Source: Dendrolimus kikuchii (lineage: Eukaryota; Arthropoda; Insecta; Lepidoptera; Lasiocampidae). Taken from it: DNA of 64,000 nt. The DNA lies in contig CM034394.1 in assembly GCA_019925095.2 (NCBI GenBank), forward strand, positions 22,616,272-22,680,271. Reading direction: 5' to 3'. This document shows positions 1 through 10,744 of this stretch, piece after piece; the stretch's first letter is position 1; every line of letters starts with the position of its first letter. Below the pieces are notes generated by a model, which saw only the letters and a list, made by a program, of their open reading frames with translations, was not told the origin of the DNA and ran no database searches. Made by a program: the position numbers and the translations under genes.

Positions 1-178
1 AATTTGCTTTCAAAACCCTCCGATTTTGAAACATTCTTCATTGGTGCTCCACTCCTGTTGGTCTTAGCGTGATGATATATAGCCTATAGCCTTCCTCGAT
101 AAATGGGATATCCAACACTGAAAGAATATTTCAAATCAGACCAGTAGTTCCTGAGATTAGCGCGTTCAATCAAACAAT
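1..178 (-). mobile_element. Helitron family H2 fragment, cut by window edge
   Basis: Read on the minus strand it matches the bodies of the H2 copies at 7667-7871 and 37178-37430, for example the stretch with GAACGCGCTAATCTCAG and the GCTATAGGCTATAT block. The terminal TC end is missing and the 3' end lies outside the window. Non-autonomous, with no coding content. Confidence 0.7.
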
Positions 179-822
179 ATATTAGTATAATATTTGGCTA
201 CAATACTAATACATTTTAAATATCGCGATATCTTTTGAATGAAACGTCCGAATTGAATAATTCAAAAAGCCAATGTGAATGTAGCCATACATATACAAAT
301 ATCGGCAACGTGGCGCTATTCTTGTATGTATGTTGTACACCACTGTCGTTATACTTTCAGATTAAATAACAATAATTCATAACTACTCAATCTTATTTTT
401 TAATGTTTAATAGTCGTTTCATAGTTTGCATACGTCTATGGTGCTGACTGCGACATATAATTTAAATCACTTAGGATATTATAGATAGTTATTTCCTTGT
501 TAATATTTTATAAATATATCTATTTTATAAATACATTAGGTTAATTAAACTTGATAAAAAAATACAACATAGAGATGTCAAAAATACAGAAGGCTTTCAC
601 GAACAAGATGACCGATAGCGTTGTATAGTGTTGCTGCTATAAAATAATGTTATATGTCACTGTCACTGTCACCATACTGTCAGTATTTTTTTTATTGTCA
701 AAAATAACAGGAAACTGTTTTATGATGCAATTTCCTTTTCGCAGACGATGTTATGCAATTGGTCTAGTTTTTTTTTTGTCAAATTATAAAGCTTCATGAT
801 TTTAGGTACTCATTTTATTTTC
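179..822. other. AT-rich stretch without a recognised feature
   Basis: No open frame or repeat family recognised here. It contains short TCACTG repeats near 657-672. Nothing supports a gene. Confidence 0.5.
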
Positions 823-1135
823 ATTTGTGCAGGAACGGTAAAAGAATACAATTTCCTGCGTCCGGGCGGCCTGTCGTAAAAGGCGACAAAACGTCCCACA
901 GCCAGGTGGTAGGGTATTTGCTCGACTGGATGGCGACCACCCCTGATCTAGAGTATGCCGCCATAACAACCTTGTGTTGTGTTCCGGCTTTAGTGACCAG
1001 GTTCCAGTCTCCCTTAAGAGAGCAGCAGCGCATTTGTAGCACTTTTAGTGTTGCAAATGTCCATAGGCGATGGTAACTGCTTGCCATCAAGTGGGCCGTC
1101 TGCCTGTTTGCTGAACTCCTGGCATAAAAAAAAAA
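823..1135 (+). repeat. Family A non-autonomous retroelement, full-length copy
   Basis: Begins near TGTGCAGGAACGG and runs through the family blocks (CCTGTCGTAA, CCACAGCCAGGTGGTAGGG, CATAACAACCTTG, CTTAAGAGAGCAGCAGCGC) to the tail GGCGATGGTAACTGC...CTGCCTGTTTGCTGA, then an A-run. About 310 bp. The last 70 bp or so resemble the tail of the CR1-like LINE at 10745-11272. No tRNA-like A or B box was seen, so SINE-like is an inference. Confidence 0.8.
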
Positions 1136-1144
1136 TATTTTTTT

Positions 1145-1640
1145 TTGTAATGAAACAAATTCTACGGACTCTATGTTCCGTACCTTTTTTAGAAATTATA
1201 AATTATAATTTCTAAAAAAAAGTGAAGTGTTGACCCTAATGGGTGAAGGATCGAGATGGAATGCTCCTCCATCTCAAAGGAAGATCTTCCAGCGAGTTTA
1301 ATGTTGTTCCTCGTAGGCCTAGGCCCATCTGTTACTGTTGAAAATTTGTACATATTCTTTGTGTGTTTCGGGAAACGTTTGCGACCTCAATTATTCTACA
1401 GCGCCATCCATTGGCTTGTAAGTGTTCCACTACAAAAGTATTAAGATTTACCTATAATTATTATTATTTGTTTATATGTGATAATTTATTAGGTATTAAT
1501 TGTGTAGAAGTGTACTTTTAGATTAATTATGCTATTGGTTTATTACTAATTTATTTCTATAGTACTTACTCTAATGTGGAGTGTTACTGTTACAATGGTG
1601 TGGGGATAGTGATGCCTGTAGAGGGCGTTTCTTAAGTGTA
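1145..1640 (+). repeat. Dispersed repeat related to 61195-61560
   Basis: Both places carry CTACGGACTC followed by TTCCGTACC and then a later block TAATGT(A/G)GAGTGT...CTGTTACA. The class is unknown. A short palindrome (AGAAATTATAA and its complement) lies at 1188-1214. Confidence 0.4.
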
Positions 1641-1699
1641 TGATGTATGTTTAAAATATTTTTTCCTTTTTTTTGTTTTTTGACATAATTATAACATGT

Positions 1700-2112
1700 A
1701 GGGACACAGTTTGTCGGTGTTTGTCAGCTCAGCAGTATTACGGTTCCCGGAGGCGCAGATATGCGCAAGATCTCCTCCCATAATACCGCTGCAGGGGCCC
1801 TCTAGCATCTAGGGAGCAGAGGAGTCTTCACCCCTGTTGACGAAGTGAGTTTGCCTTTCCCGGGGCATTCTCAAGCACTGATGCGCTAGGATCAGCGTGG
1901 GCGTAACTACGTTCTAAGTCTCGCGCTCTTCCTGCCATAAGCGCGGGGCACATGGGAGGAGGGTGGTTTTAGTGGAGTATTGAGTAGTCGAGTCTCCACA
2001 CAAGCCGCCGATTTGACTCTGGTGTGCCCATTCGTGGGTGTCACCTCTCGTCGCTTTGGTCTAATCCCTAGTAAAGGACCCGGTAGTGTGCGAAACGCAT
2101 TTACCCCGCCTC
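1700..2112 (+). repeat. GC-rich LINE-like relic
   Basis: A GC-rich island in AT-rich DNA. It shares GGTTTTAGTGG followed by a TAT context with the minus strand of 14590-14870. No intact frame. Likely an untranslated or coding remnant of a non-LTR element, but the family could not be fixed. Confidence 0.3.
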
Positions 2113-2150
2113 TAAAAAAAACAGTATTACGGTTTACGTGTACGTGTGGC

Positions 2151-2463
2151 TTTTTTTTTATTATTGCAGGAGTTCAGCAGACAGGCAGACGGCCCTCTTT
2201 ATGGAAAGCGGTTACCATCGCCTATGGACATTTGCTACACCAAAGTGCTACAAATGCGCGCTGCTCTCTTAAGGGAGATTAGAACCTGGTCACTAATGCC
2301 GGAACACAACTCAAGGTTGTTATGGCGGCCTACGCTAGACCAGGGGTGGTCGCCATCCAATCGGGAAAATACCCTACCAGCTGGCTGTGGGTTGTTTTGT
2401 CACCTCTTACGACAGGCCGCCCGGCCGCAGGAAATAGTATTCTTTCTCCGTTCCTGCACGGAT
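2151..2463 (-). repeat. Family A copy, full length, minus strand
   Basis: Plus-strand reading starts with a T-run then ATTGCAGGAGTTCAGCAGAC and ends with CTCCGTTCCTGCACGGAT, the reverse complement of a complete family A unit. The reversed copy presents a pyrimidine tract followed by CAG, which looks like a splice acceptor. Confidence 0.8.
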
Positions 2464-2469
2464 ACAATA

Positions 2470-3019
2470 CCTGGCTGCGCCCGTAAGCCCCCTTCAGTAA
2501 TGAATAAACGCCAGTACTGTACAGATGTTTCGTGGTTTCCTATCTTGCACGTAATCTAAAACCGTACAAGCATATACCTTAAGGTATTAATAATAATTAC
2601 TGATTTACTTAGTGAGACGACGAAGCTATGTTAAATATTTCAGAAAAGCGAAAGTAAAGCCTTCCATGTAAATTTTTACGAGGAAAGAAAGTCCCACTAA
2701 TAACGAGGTAAAGAAAACCCCAGCATTGTACATAAACAGCGTCCATAAAATCCCTAAAGATTTACATAGGGACCCTTTTAGAGCCTCTATAATTTTAATA
2801 CATACAGCCTTTTAATAACCCCCAAAAAAGGCTTTACCCAATCTTCTTTTCCATTCAAATGATCCACTACATATTCATTTCTTTACATGTGTTTAATCGT
2901 ATAAAACCTTTTCCTCGGTTCTATTCAATATTTTATAAGATTTTGTAAAATACAAGCATATAAAGGAGTAGTAGGCTCTTTACATTAGCGATTGCATAAT
3001 ACAAACAAATATAGTAAAG
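2470..3019. other. AT-rich stretch without a recognised feature
   Basis: No open frame, tandem repeat or known family noticed. Confidence 0.45.
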
Positions 3020-3030
3020 TTTTTTAATTA

Positions 3031-3275
3031 CTTTGACGGCCTCTGTGGTTGAGCGGCCTAAGCTTTTGCCGGTCTACCTTGCTGAAACGCAGAGGCTTCG
3101 GGTTCGATTCCTGGTATGGTAAATTTCGGAACCGAATTTACTCCGTTATTTAATATGATCTGGCAGTCTGGAATTGACCCCAGAGTAGTAGTCTGTTGTA
3201 TGTTGCCTATAACACAAGCGTAACTTGATGTTTAATATTACAAGATATGTGTTTGTCTGTCGATGATTTGAATTT
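3031..3275 (+). repeat. tRNA-derived SINE (family B)
   Basis: Starts near GACGGCCTCTGTGG. An A-box-like TGGTTGAGCGG at about 3046 and a B-box GGTTCGATTC at 3101 are spaced as in a tRNA-derived Pol III promoter. The body matches copies at 43487-43714 (minus) and 57997-58331 (plus), including CCCCAGAGT, AACACAAGCG and the 3' end GTGTTTGTCT. The 11-mer TTTTTTAATTA flanks both sides (3020-3030 and 3276-3286), a possible but low-complexity target duplication. Confidence 0.75.
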
Positions 3276-3296
3276 TTTTTAATTAATTATAATTGT

Positions 3297-3574
3297 TTTG
3301 TTGCATGAATTCAGCAGACATGCAGACGGCCCACTTGATGGAAACCTGTTACCATCGCCTATGGACATTTGGAACACCGAAGGTGCTACGATGTGCTGTC
3401 GCTTTCTAAAGGGAGACTGAAACCTGGCCACTAAGGCCGAAACAAAACTCTAAGTTGTTAGGTAGCCATCCAGTCGGGCAAATACCTTACCACTTGGCTG
3501 TGAGTTGTTTTGTCGCCTCTTGCGACAGGCCACCCGGTCGCATGAAATTATATCCTTTCTTCGTTTCTGCACGT
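3297..3574 (-). repeat. Family A copy, diverged, minus strand
   Basis: Recognisable from TTGCATGAATTCAGCAGAC through CGTTTCTGCACG. More substitutions than other copies and a small deletion in the CCATAACAACC region. Confidence 0.7.
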
Positions 3575-3943
3575 ATAAACTATTGTATTAGTAGGTATTT
3601 TATTACTCCAGAAGTCACCACCAGACACGACGGATTCGGGAGGTACCTGTGTCACATTGGACGTGAGCCATCATTCGGGTGCCACCACCGCAGTGATAGC
3701 GTTGAAGACACGGCGCTGCACATTCTCCAAATACGCTCAGCTTAAGACGAGAATCGCCGTGCCCTCGTAGCATTCATTGTAAATAACCAATAATAAAATA
3801 CGCACCTATATATATGGCTTATCGAAAGTTATTGTTTTATTTGAACACGCACAGCAGTAATTTGTGGTTCTATTTATTAGGTATATTTTATAAGTACCAT
3901 TTTGTAAATTAAACTATACTATAAACTATATATATAAACTAAA

Positions 3944-4015
3944 ATTAAACTATAAAATCTAGTACCAGACTACTGTCTGCTCGACAGTGGAACTCCCTCC
4001 CCTAACCAATCAGAC
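3944..4015 (-). repeat. Short 3' end of LINE family C
   Basis: CTATAAAATCTAGT(A/G)CCAGAC matches the 3' end of the family C copy at 15440-16080. Only a few tens of bases are present. Confidence 0.35.
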
Positions 4016-4150
4016 CAGCTAAATCAATGACTACATTCAAACGTATGAGCACTGGCCATTAGTGGTCTCTTAAATAAAATTTCTGCATTAAATGAATTTA
4101 TCTATTGTTCGTATGTAGATATATCTAATTCATATATCTAATTATCTTAT

Positions 4151-4305
4151 GTCAGGAGCCTTAAGAACAGACGAGCGTGCATGACAAGAGCTATGAATGT
4201 CAAAGAAGCAAGTGAGATGTGTAAGAATAAGCCTGAATGGCGCTCTGTTGTTCGTGCCTACCCCGCAAGGGAACTGGCATGAAGTTATGTATGTATGAAT
4301 ATATG
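4151..4305 (+). repeat. LINE family R, 5'-truncated copy with TSD
   Basis: Encodes the last codons of the R reverse transcriptase (GTCAGGAGCCTTAAGAACAG onward) and ends GAAGTTATGTATGTATG. It is bracketed by the 16-bp duplication TATCTAATTATCTTAT at 4135-4150 and 4306-4321. The right-hand duplication contains the first bases of the Helitron at 4316, so the LINE inserted after the Helitron was in place. Confidence 0.85.
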
Positions 4306-4315
4306 TATCTAATTA

Positions 4316-4881
4316 TCTTATATATAAAATTCTCGTGTCACAATGTTCGTTCCCATACTCCTCCGAAACGGCTTGACCGATTCTTGTGAATTTTTTATGC
4401 ATATTCAGTAAGTCTGAGAATCAGCTACTATCTATTTTTCAAACCCCTAAGTGATAAGGGGTTTCCACCCCAAAAAAAATATTTTTATTTTTTAGATATT
4501 TTTTATTCTATTTTTTTTAGGATAGAGCATTAAAAAATACATGCAACCCTAAATTTTCACCCCTCTACGATCAACCCCTATTTTTTTGGTTAATTATAAA
4601 CTTAAATTTTTTGGCAAGATTTTTAATCTTATTTGTCATGACTTAGAATAAAAAAAAATATATTACTCTTTTAGATTCACAATTAGAACCGATAGGTGGC
4701 GCTGAGATCGGGTTCTGGAATCCTCTTAATCACCTGGAGCGATTTTGATGATTTTGTTTTTGTGTGTTTGAGTGGCTACCCGGATGGTTTAGATTTGCAA
4801 TTAGAACCGGTACGTGGCTTTGGGATCGGGTTCTAGAATTTTATTTTTTAAAGGCAGGACAACGTCTGCCGGGGCCGCTAG
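4316..4881 (+). mobile_element. Helitron family H1, complete non-autonomous copy
   Basis: Starts TCTTATATATAAAATTCTCG after an A and ends GGGGCCGCTAG before a T, the A|TC...CTRR|T signature of Helitrons. A hairpin GGCAG...CTGCC sits just before the 3' end. 566 bp, no coding capacity. Matches the minus-strand copy at 8798-9382 along its length. Confidence 0.8.
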
Positions 4882-5004
4882 TATATGTATATATTACTTT
4901 GTTTATATTTTATTTTTAATAGTATTTGATTATGATTATATTACTTTTATTTTAGGTTAGTACACCACCAAAAATCGTATTAAATTTCCTTTAATATCTC
5001 TTAA

Positions 5005-5140
5005 GACATTGGGTTGCCTGGAAGAGATCGCTATAAGAGATAAGGCCGCCCATTGTTCTAGTGCAAATGTATCCATACCAATTGTTTATATTTAATTTAT
5101 AGTGAACAATTATTTTCATTCATTCATTCGTTCATTGTCA
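5005..5140 (+). repeat. Jockey-type LINE 3' tail
   Basis: GGTTGCCTGGAAGAGATCGC...GATAAGGCCGCCCATTGT is a 3' UTR block that I recognise from Jockey-like elements in Lepidoptera. It recurs at 13130-13262 (minus) and 31290-31495. It ends in a (CATT)n run. Confidence 0.6.
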
Positions 5141-5488
5141 GTTGGAAACTTTATACTTTATACAATTATTTTCGTAAAGTTAATGTCGTTGTTGCAAACA
5201 GTTGTAGATTTATTTGGTTTCGAGCTAGCACTATTTGTTTTATAAAATTCTAAAACTGCACACCCATATCCGATTGTGGTGGGTCTCGATATATCAACCG
5301 GGAGTACATTACCATGGGTCCGTACACCGCATTTGTCACGTACGACCAACAATTCCGTTGGGACGATCCGCCAAGTAACGACACAAAATTTTTAGTGAAA
5401 CAGAAGATAGATACAAAGATAGAAATGAAATTTTGTTACAACTGTTCATAGTTCAAGGCAAAGTTCAATTTTAAATATTGAAATTAAT

Positions 5489-5668
5489 TCAAATATAATA
5501 ATAAATAATATCAGCCCATAAATTTCCCACTGCTGGGCTCGGGCGTCCCATTATAGGGGGAACGGACAGTATACCCGCCACGCTTGTCCAAGGTGGCTTG
5601 GCAGGTTTAACACATCGGTTACCTCGATGTGCAGGTTGCGTCACGATGTTTTCCTTCATCGTTGTTAG
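5489..5668 (-). repeat. Dispersed repeat family D
   Basis: CCCACTGCTGGGCTCGGGC, CCACGCTTGTCCAAGGTGG and CACGATGTTTTCCTTCATCG form a block that matches 33200-33525 in the opposite orientation. The class is unresolved. The open frame across it is a by-product of the repeat. Confidence 0.6.
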
Positions 5669-5715
5669 CACGTGGTAATTGTAACAATATGAACATTAAA
5701 TCTAAATCATATTCT

Positions 5716-6027
5716 ATCCGTGCAGGAACGGAGAAAGAATACAATTTCCTGCGGCCGGGCGGCCTGTCGTAAGAGGCGACTTAATAACCCACAGCCAGGT
5801 GGTAGGGCATTTTCCCGACTGGATGGCTACCACCCCTGGTCTAAAGTATGTCGCCATAACAACCTTGAGTTGTGTTCGGGCATTAGTGACCAGGTTCCAG
5901 TTTCCCTTAAGAGAGCAGCAGCGCATTTGTAGCACCTTTGGTGTTGCAAATGTCCACAGGCGATGGTAACCGCTTTCCGTCAAGTGGGCCGTTTGCCTGT
6001 CTGCTGATCTCCTGCAATAAAAAAAAA
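5716..6027 (+). repeat. Family A copy, full length
   Basis: ATCCGTGCAGGAACGGAG to TCTGCTGATCTCCTGCAATA plus an A-run. Among the best preserved copies. It contains a 70-codon open frame that recurs in other copies (see findings). Confidence 0.85.
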
Positions 6028-6272
6028 CGAAAACTGACTAATGGCCGTTTTCTGAGGTTACCAGTCATGAGTTCAATAACAATTGAATCTATAAAGTTAT
6101 GTAATAGATAAACTTAGGTTAACTGTTAACCAACAACTAATACCAAAACTCGCCACTAGATGGATTTATTTAAGAAGGAATAGCTTAAATTGATTTACAT
6201 CAAACACAAACGTCAAACAAAAGATATGGAATAGATAAACGCCTAATATTGGTCAGTTAAGTTGAACCGTTT

Positions 6273-6585
6273 ATCCGTGCAGGAACGGAGAAAGAATACA
6301 ATTTCCTGCGGCCGGGCGGCCTGTCGTAAGAGGCGACAAAAAAAACCCACAGCCAAGTGGTAGGGCATTTGCCCGACTGGATGGCGACCACCCCTGGTCT
6401 AGAGTATGCCGCCATAACAACCTTGAGTTGTGTTCCGGCATTAGTGACCAGGTTCCAATCCCCATTAAGAGAGCAGCAGCGCCTTTGTGGGACCTTTGGT
6501 GTTGCAAATGTCCATAGGCTATGTTAACCGCTTTCCATCAAGTGAGCCGTCTGCCTGTCTGCTGAGCTCAAGCAATAAAAAAAAA
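6273..6585 (+). repeat. Family A copy, full length
   Basis: Second near-complete plus-strand copy, about 245 bp downstream of the previous one and in the same orientation. Ends GCTCAAGCAATA plus an A-run. Confidence 0.85.
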
Positions 6586-6689
6586 CCTAGTTAAACTATC
6601 GTACGATGGTGTGTTCAAAAACGCAATTTTATAAGTTATTGAACCTATAACACTGACGAACAGATGAACTACAGTTAAAAGAACCTCAG

Positions 6690-6788
6690 AAACCGGGCGT
6701 TAGTGGTGCATGTGCTTCTGGCCAGGATCGAACCCACGCCCTTTGAGCTCGGGAAGCGTGCGCTAGCCATTACGCTACTACGACCTGG
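6690..6788 (-). repeat. tRNA-like SINE fragment
   Basis: On the minus strand, TAGCGTAATGGCTAGCG resembles an A box and GGGTTCGATCCTGGCC a B box, about 30 nt apart. No acceptor stem or CCA context supports a functional tRNA, so a SINE relic distinct from family B is the better reading. Confidence 0.5.
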
Positions 6789-6860
6789 ACTTAATTCAAA
6801 TAAACAGGCAATAAATAACCAAAGGATATCTTATATTTACATGCTAAGTCAATGCCAATA

Positions 6861-7014
6861 CATACATACATAACTTCACGCCAGTTCCCTTGCGGGGTAG
6901 GCACGGACAACAGAGCGCCATTTAAGCTTATTTTTTTACACACCTCACTTACTTCTTTGACATTCATAACTCTTGTCATGCACGCTCGCCTGTTCTTAAG
7001 GCTCCTGACATCAC
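6861..7014 (-). repeat. LINE family R, 5'-truncated copy
   Basis: Plus-strand CATACATACATAACTTCACGCC through GGCTCCTGACATCACC is the reverse complement of the R 3' end. No clean flanking duplication seen. Confidence 0.8.
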
Positions 7015-7070
7015 CTTAATGCAACATTTGTATAAAGTAACTGGCATTATTACTACCCGTTTGATTTCGA

Positions 7071-7098
7071 AAGAAAAAAGAAAGAAAGAAAGAAAGAA
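7071..7098 (+). repeat. (GAAA)n microsatellite
   Basis: About six AAAG/GAAA units. Confidence 0.8.
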
Positions 7099-7406
7099 TA
7101 AATTTATTTGAAGAAATAGCGACATACTTACATTGCTAACATGTATCCTAAAAATAAAAACATATTTTGAGAATTTGTACGCCGCATTTTCCGCAAACAA
7201 GGTTTGCACTCAGCTTATTGCTGTGCCGGCTTAATATCCGACACAACGCTGATTTTCAGTGCAAACCTTCCTTTTGAAGTAATACTAAAACGACCCGAAT
7301 ATTTGAATGAGTTTAACTTAAAACCATTTCATTTGTAAATTATAATATATATGTACATAGAAGAAACAGTGTAAATATATTGTTAACATTATGATTTAAA
7401 TAATAA

Positions 7407-7410
<4 letters not shown>

Positions 7411-7458
<48 letters not shown>
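7411..7458. repeat. (TA)n microsatellite
   Basis: Uninterrupted TA dinucleotides, about 24 units. Confidence 0.9.
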
Positions 7459-7462
<4 letters not shown>

Positions 7463-7666
7463 ATCCTGTATTCTCGAAAATTGCTTTTTTAATATCGTGT
7501 AGAATATTATAATTTTATTAATTTAGTATCATATTTTATTTTAAATATTTAGAGGTATGTTGCGCACTGGATATCGATCCATTCTTTTACGTGAATCTAT
7601 TTTCAAAAGGTTGTCGTGAAGAAGTCGCTGTAAACTGTACACTATTTCCTTGTGTGTCATCTTATA

Positions 7667-7871
7667 TCTTATACTAATATATAAAGCTGAAGAGTTTGTT
7701 TGTTTGAACGCGCTAATCTCAGAAACTACTGGTCTGATTTGAAAAATTCTTTCAGTGTTAGATAGCCCATTTATTGAGGAAGGCTATAGGCTATATATCA
7801 TCACGCTAAGACCAATAGTAGCGGAGCATTATGTACTATTCCACGCGGACGAAGTTGCGGGCAGAAGCTAG
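7667..7871 (+). mobile_element. Helitron family H2, complete short copy
   Basis: Starts TCTTATACTAATATATAAAG after A and ends GCGGGCAGAAGCTAG before T. The 3' hairpin is the CGCGGACGAAGTTGCG block about 10 nt before the end. 205 bp, no coding capacity. Confidence 0.8.
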
Positions 7872-7879
7872 TAAATAAT

Positions 7880-8790
7880 ATTCTATTCTATGATATATCA
7901 TTTTTCACTTGTATATCTAGATTCACTATAGCTTCTTATATCTCTAATATTGTTCATATCAAGAGCGGGGTATGTTACAGTCAACGAACAGGGATACTAT
8001 TTTTGACATTTTAAAATCCACTTCCGACTCGCCTTCTAGATTTTGTATGAACTTACAAAGTTATGACTTCATAGCAATGAGGAGTCAAATAGCGGATTAA
8101 ATTATTGTTCAAATATTAATTAAAATTATACTTATAAATCAGAATAACATATAGCCTACAATTTACTAAGAAATCTCATCATAATTTGTGAACAAGTCAG
8201 TAGGATAAAGCCAATATAACAAGAAAACTTAAAGACGAACTAGGCCCTGTTGAACATCTACAGTCTTATTCATGTTGAGTTAGGGTAAGTTTGAAGGCTT
8301 TTTTATTGTTCTTAAAGAATATTACAAACTTACTTTAACTCAATATGAATAATACAGCTATTATACAGACAAATTCACATCCAAATGTTAGGCGTTTCAA
8401 TAACAATCTTCAAAGAAACATTAAATTCTAATCAAAATTAACGGAAAACTTTTATCTTGGAAGTATCTAAGTTAAACTTTCAGCTCCGGTAGATATCCAA
8501 TTTGAATTTCATGAATATTAACTCGCAAATTGTTCTGGACGTTGCGGTACAACTTATCGTGTCTTATAAGTTCTGTATAGTAGCTTGGATTGTTCTACAT
8601 TTTCGGCCTACTCTTGTAAAATAGGATTTTTTCATATAGTACCAGCTTTTACCTACGACTTAGGGCGCGTTAAGTACGTAACTAGGTGATTTTGATGACG
8701 TCATAGTTCATTCTCAGTGTTTTCAATTTTAAACTAGATTGATTTTTTAGCTTTCTCTTATTTCTCTTAGAAACATTCAAATCAACTTAT
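7880..8790. other. AT-rich stretch, mostly unassigned
   Basis: No gene recognised. Near 8640-8690 a reversed ACCAGCTTTTACCTACGACTT resembles a Helitron 3' end but is too short to call. Confidence 0.4.
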
Positions 8791-8797
8791 AGATAGA

Positions 8798-9382
8798 CTA
8801 GCGGCCCCGGCAGACGTTGTCCTGCCTTTAAAAAATAAAATTCTAGAATCCGAACCCAGAGCCACGTACCGGTTCTAATTGCGAATCTAAACCATCCGGG
8901 TACCCACTCAAACACACAAAAACAAAATCACCAAAATCGCTCCAGGTGATTAGGAGGATTCCAGAACCCGATCTCAGCGCCACCTACCGGTTGTAATTGT
9001 GAATTTAAAAGAGTGATATAATTTTTTTTATTCTAGTCATGACAAAATAAGATTAAAAATCTTGCCAAAAAAGTAAAGTTTATAATTAACAAATAAAAAA
9101 TAGGTTATATATATAGGTATAGGTTGGTGATAGAAGGGTGGAAATTTAGGGTTGTATGTATTTTTTCATGCAACATTATAAAAAAATTAAAAAAAAAATG
9201 TCCAAGAAATTTTAAAAAAATGTTAGGGGTGGACAACCCTTATCACTTAGGGGTATGAAAAATAGACAGTAGCCGATTCTCAGACCTACTGAATATGCAT
9301 ATAAAATTTCATAAAAATCGGTCAAGCCGTTTCGGAGGAGTATGGTAACTAACACTGTGACACGAGAATTTTATATATTAGA
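8798..9382 (-). mobile_element. Helitron family H1, complete copy, minus strand
   Basis: Reverse-complement reading starts TCTAATATATAAAATTCTCG after A and ends GGGGCCGCTAG before T. 585 bp. Pairs with 4316-4881. Confidence 0.8.
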
Positions 9383-9693
9383 TATTGTACTGTGCCAAAC
9401 TGTGAAAACAACATTAAAATTACCCCCAATAAAGTATTTTTTCTGTTTCAAAATATGCGAACTTACGACGTATATTGTGTAAGGCTATGAAAAGAGATAA
9501 AACATCTTCAACAATATTTCTCGAAACCACTAATAAATTACCATAAACACAATCACAAAACTAAAAGCACTACGCAGTAAGTTCGCCTTTGTTGACAATC
9601 TGAAAATGTCAAAATGAAAAATGACGTCACTTTTCCATTTGATCAATAGCGTTGCGTTTTGCTATTTTAAACATCCCGCACATTTTTAACACT

Positions 9694-9962
9694 GCATGAT
9701 GAAAGAATGACTAAACAGATATACAATGCAAAAGTGGATGGATGCAGAACTCGTGGAAGGCCACGACACACCTTCCATGATCAAATTGATCGTGTACTAG
9801 CAGAAAGTGATGTCAGGAGCCTTAAGAACAGACGAGCGTGCATGACAAGAGTTATGAATGTCAAAGAAGCAAGTGAGGTGTGTAAGAATAAGCCTAAATG
9901 GCGCTCTGTTGTTCGTGCCTACCCGCAAAGGAACTGGCGTGAAGTTATGTATGTATGTATGT
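9694..9962 (+). repeat. LINE family R, 5'-truncated copy with TSD
   Basis: Codes for about 85 C-terminal residues of the R protein (MTKQIYNAKVDGC, RGRPRHTFHDQIDRVLAE, SLKNRRACMTRVMNV). The 12-bp duplication ATTTTTAACACT lies at 9682-9693 and 9963-9974. The last codons are frameshifted in the tail. Confidence 0.85.
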
Positions 9963-9974
9963 ATTTTTAACACT

Positions 9975-10735
9975 TTTTATTAATCAAAATCTATAAATTA
10001 ATGGAAATAAACCAAAAAAATACGTTAGAAATGTAATTCTGCAGCAATAAAGAGATGATATTATCACAAAAATTGACACTTATTTGAAATACATGCATAT
10101 TTCCCATTATGCCAGGCTAAAGGATAAACTCCATTTTTTTATATCATACAAAGCACTAGACGTGTTTATATAGTACGTTTAAATATCAATTCTAAAGTAA
10201 AAATAGCGTGTAATATAAGTATATAGAGTACCGTGCAAACCGCCAGTGAAGGTTTCCAGGGGCGTTATGTACGACCCCATTATGAGGCTAATCTTCAAGC
10301 CGTTCTCATATAAATTATCAACGTTCGCCGAGAATTTTACATCGTATATTTCAAATATAAACGCCAGGGGGCGCCGCTTATGAATTGCTCATCTAAAACC
10401 CGTAATCTGTGTTCGTATAATGAAGAATGTTTATGATTGTAACTGACACATATATACATGTAAGAGATATTTTAATAAATATATTGGAGCGAAGTACCTT
10501 AGCGCACGTTAGCCGGACACTCGGCGGATGAGGGCTAGACGGATAAAAGTGTAACCGCAATAAAAAATGCTGACCGTTGTATAATGTATGCATCTTTCCA
10601 CCATCTGTAGATTCTGCGCGATACTACTAACTATCCATATATTGGTTCAGGCAACTTTTACAGATGGCGCAATTTTTACAATACTTATATTGTACAATGG
10701 AATTTTGTACTACATTTTAATATGTATTCACATTA
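9975..10735. other. Unassigned stretch
   Basis: No gene or repeat family recognised. The part at about 10220-10400 is less AT-rich (CGCCAGGGGGCGCCGC) but has no supported frame. Confidence 0.4.
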
Positions 10736-10744
10736 ATACAGGGT

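Noticed and set aside
3046..3110. A functional tRNA gene at the A/B-box sequences (also 6723-6777 and 58005-58075).
   Set aside because: The sequences continue into a shared repeat body and lack a complete cloverleaf, so SINEs explain them.
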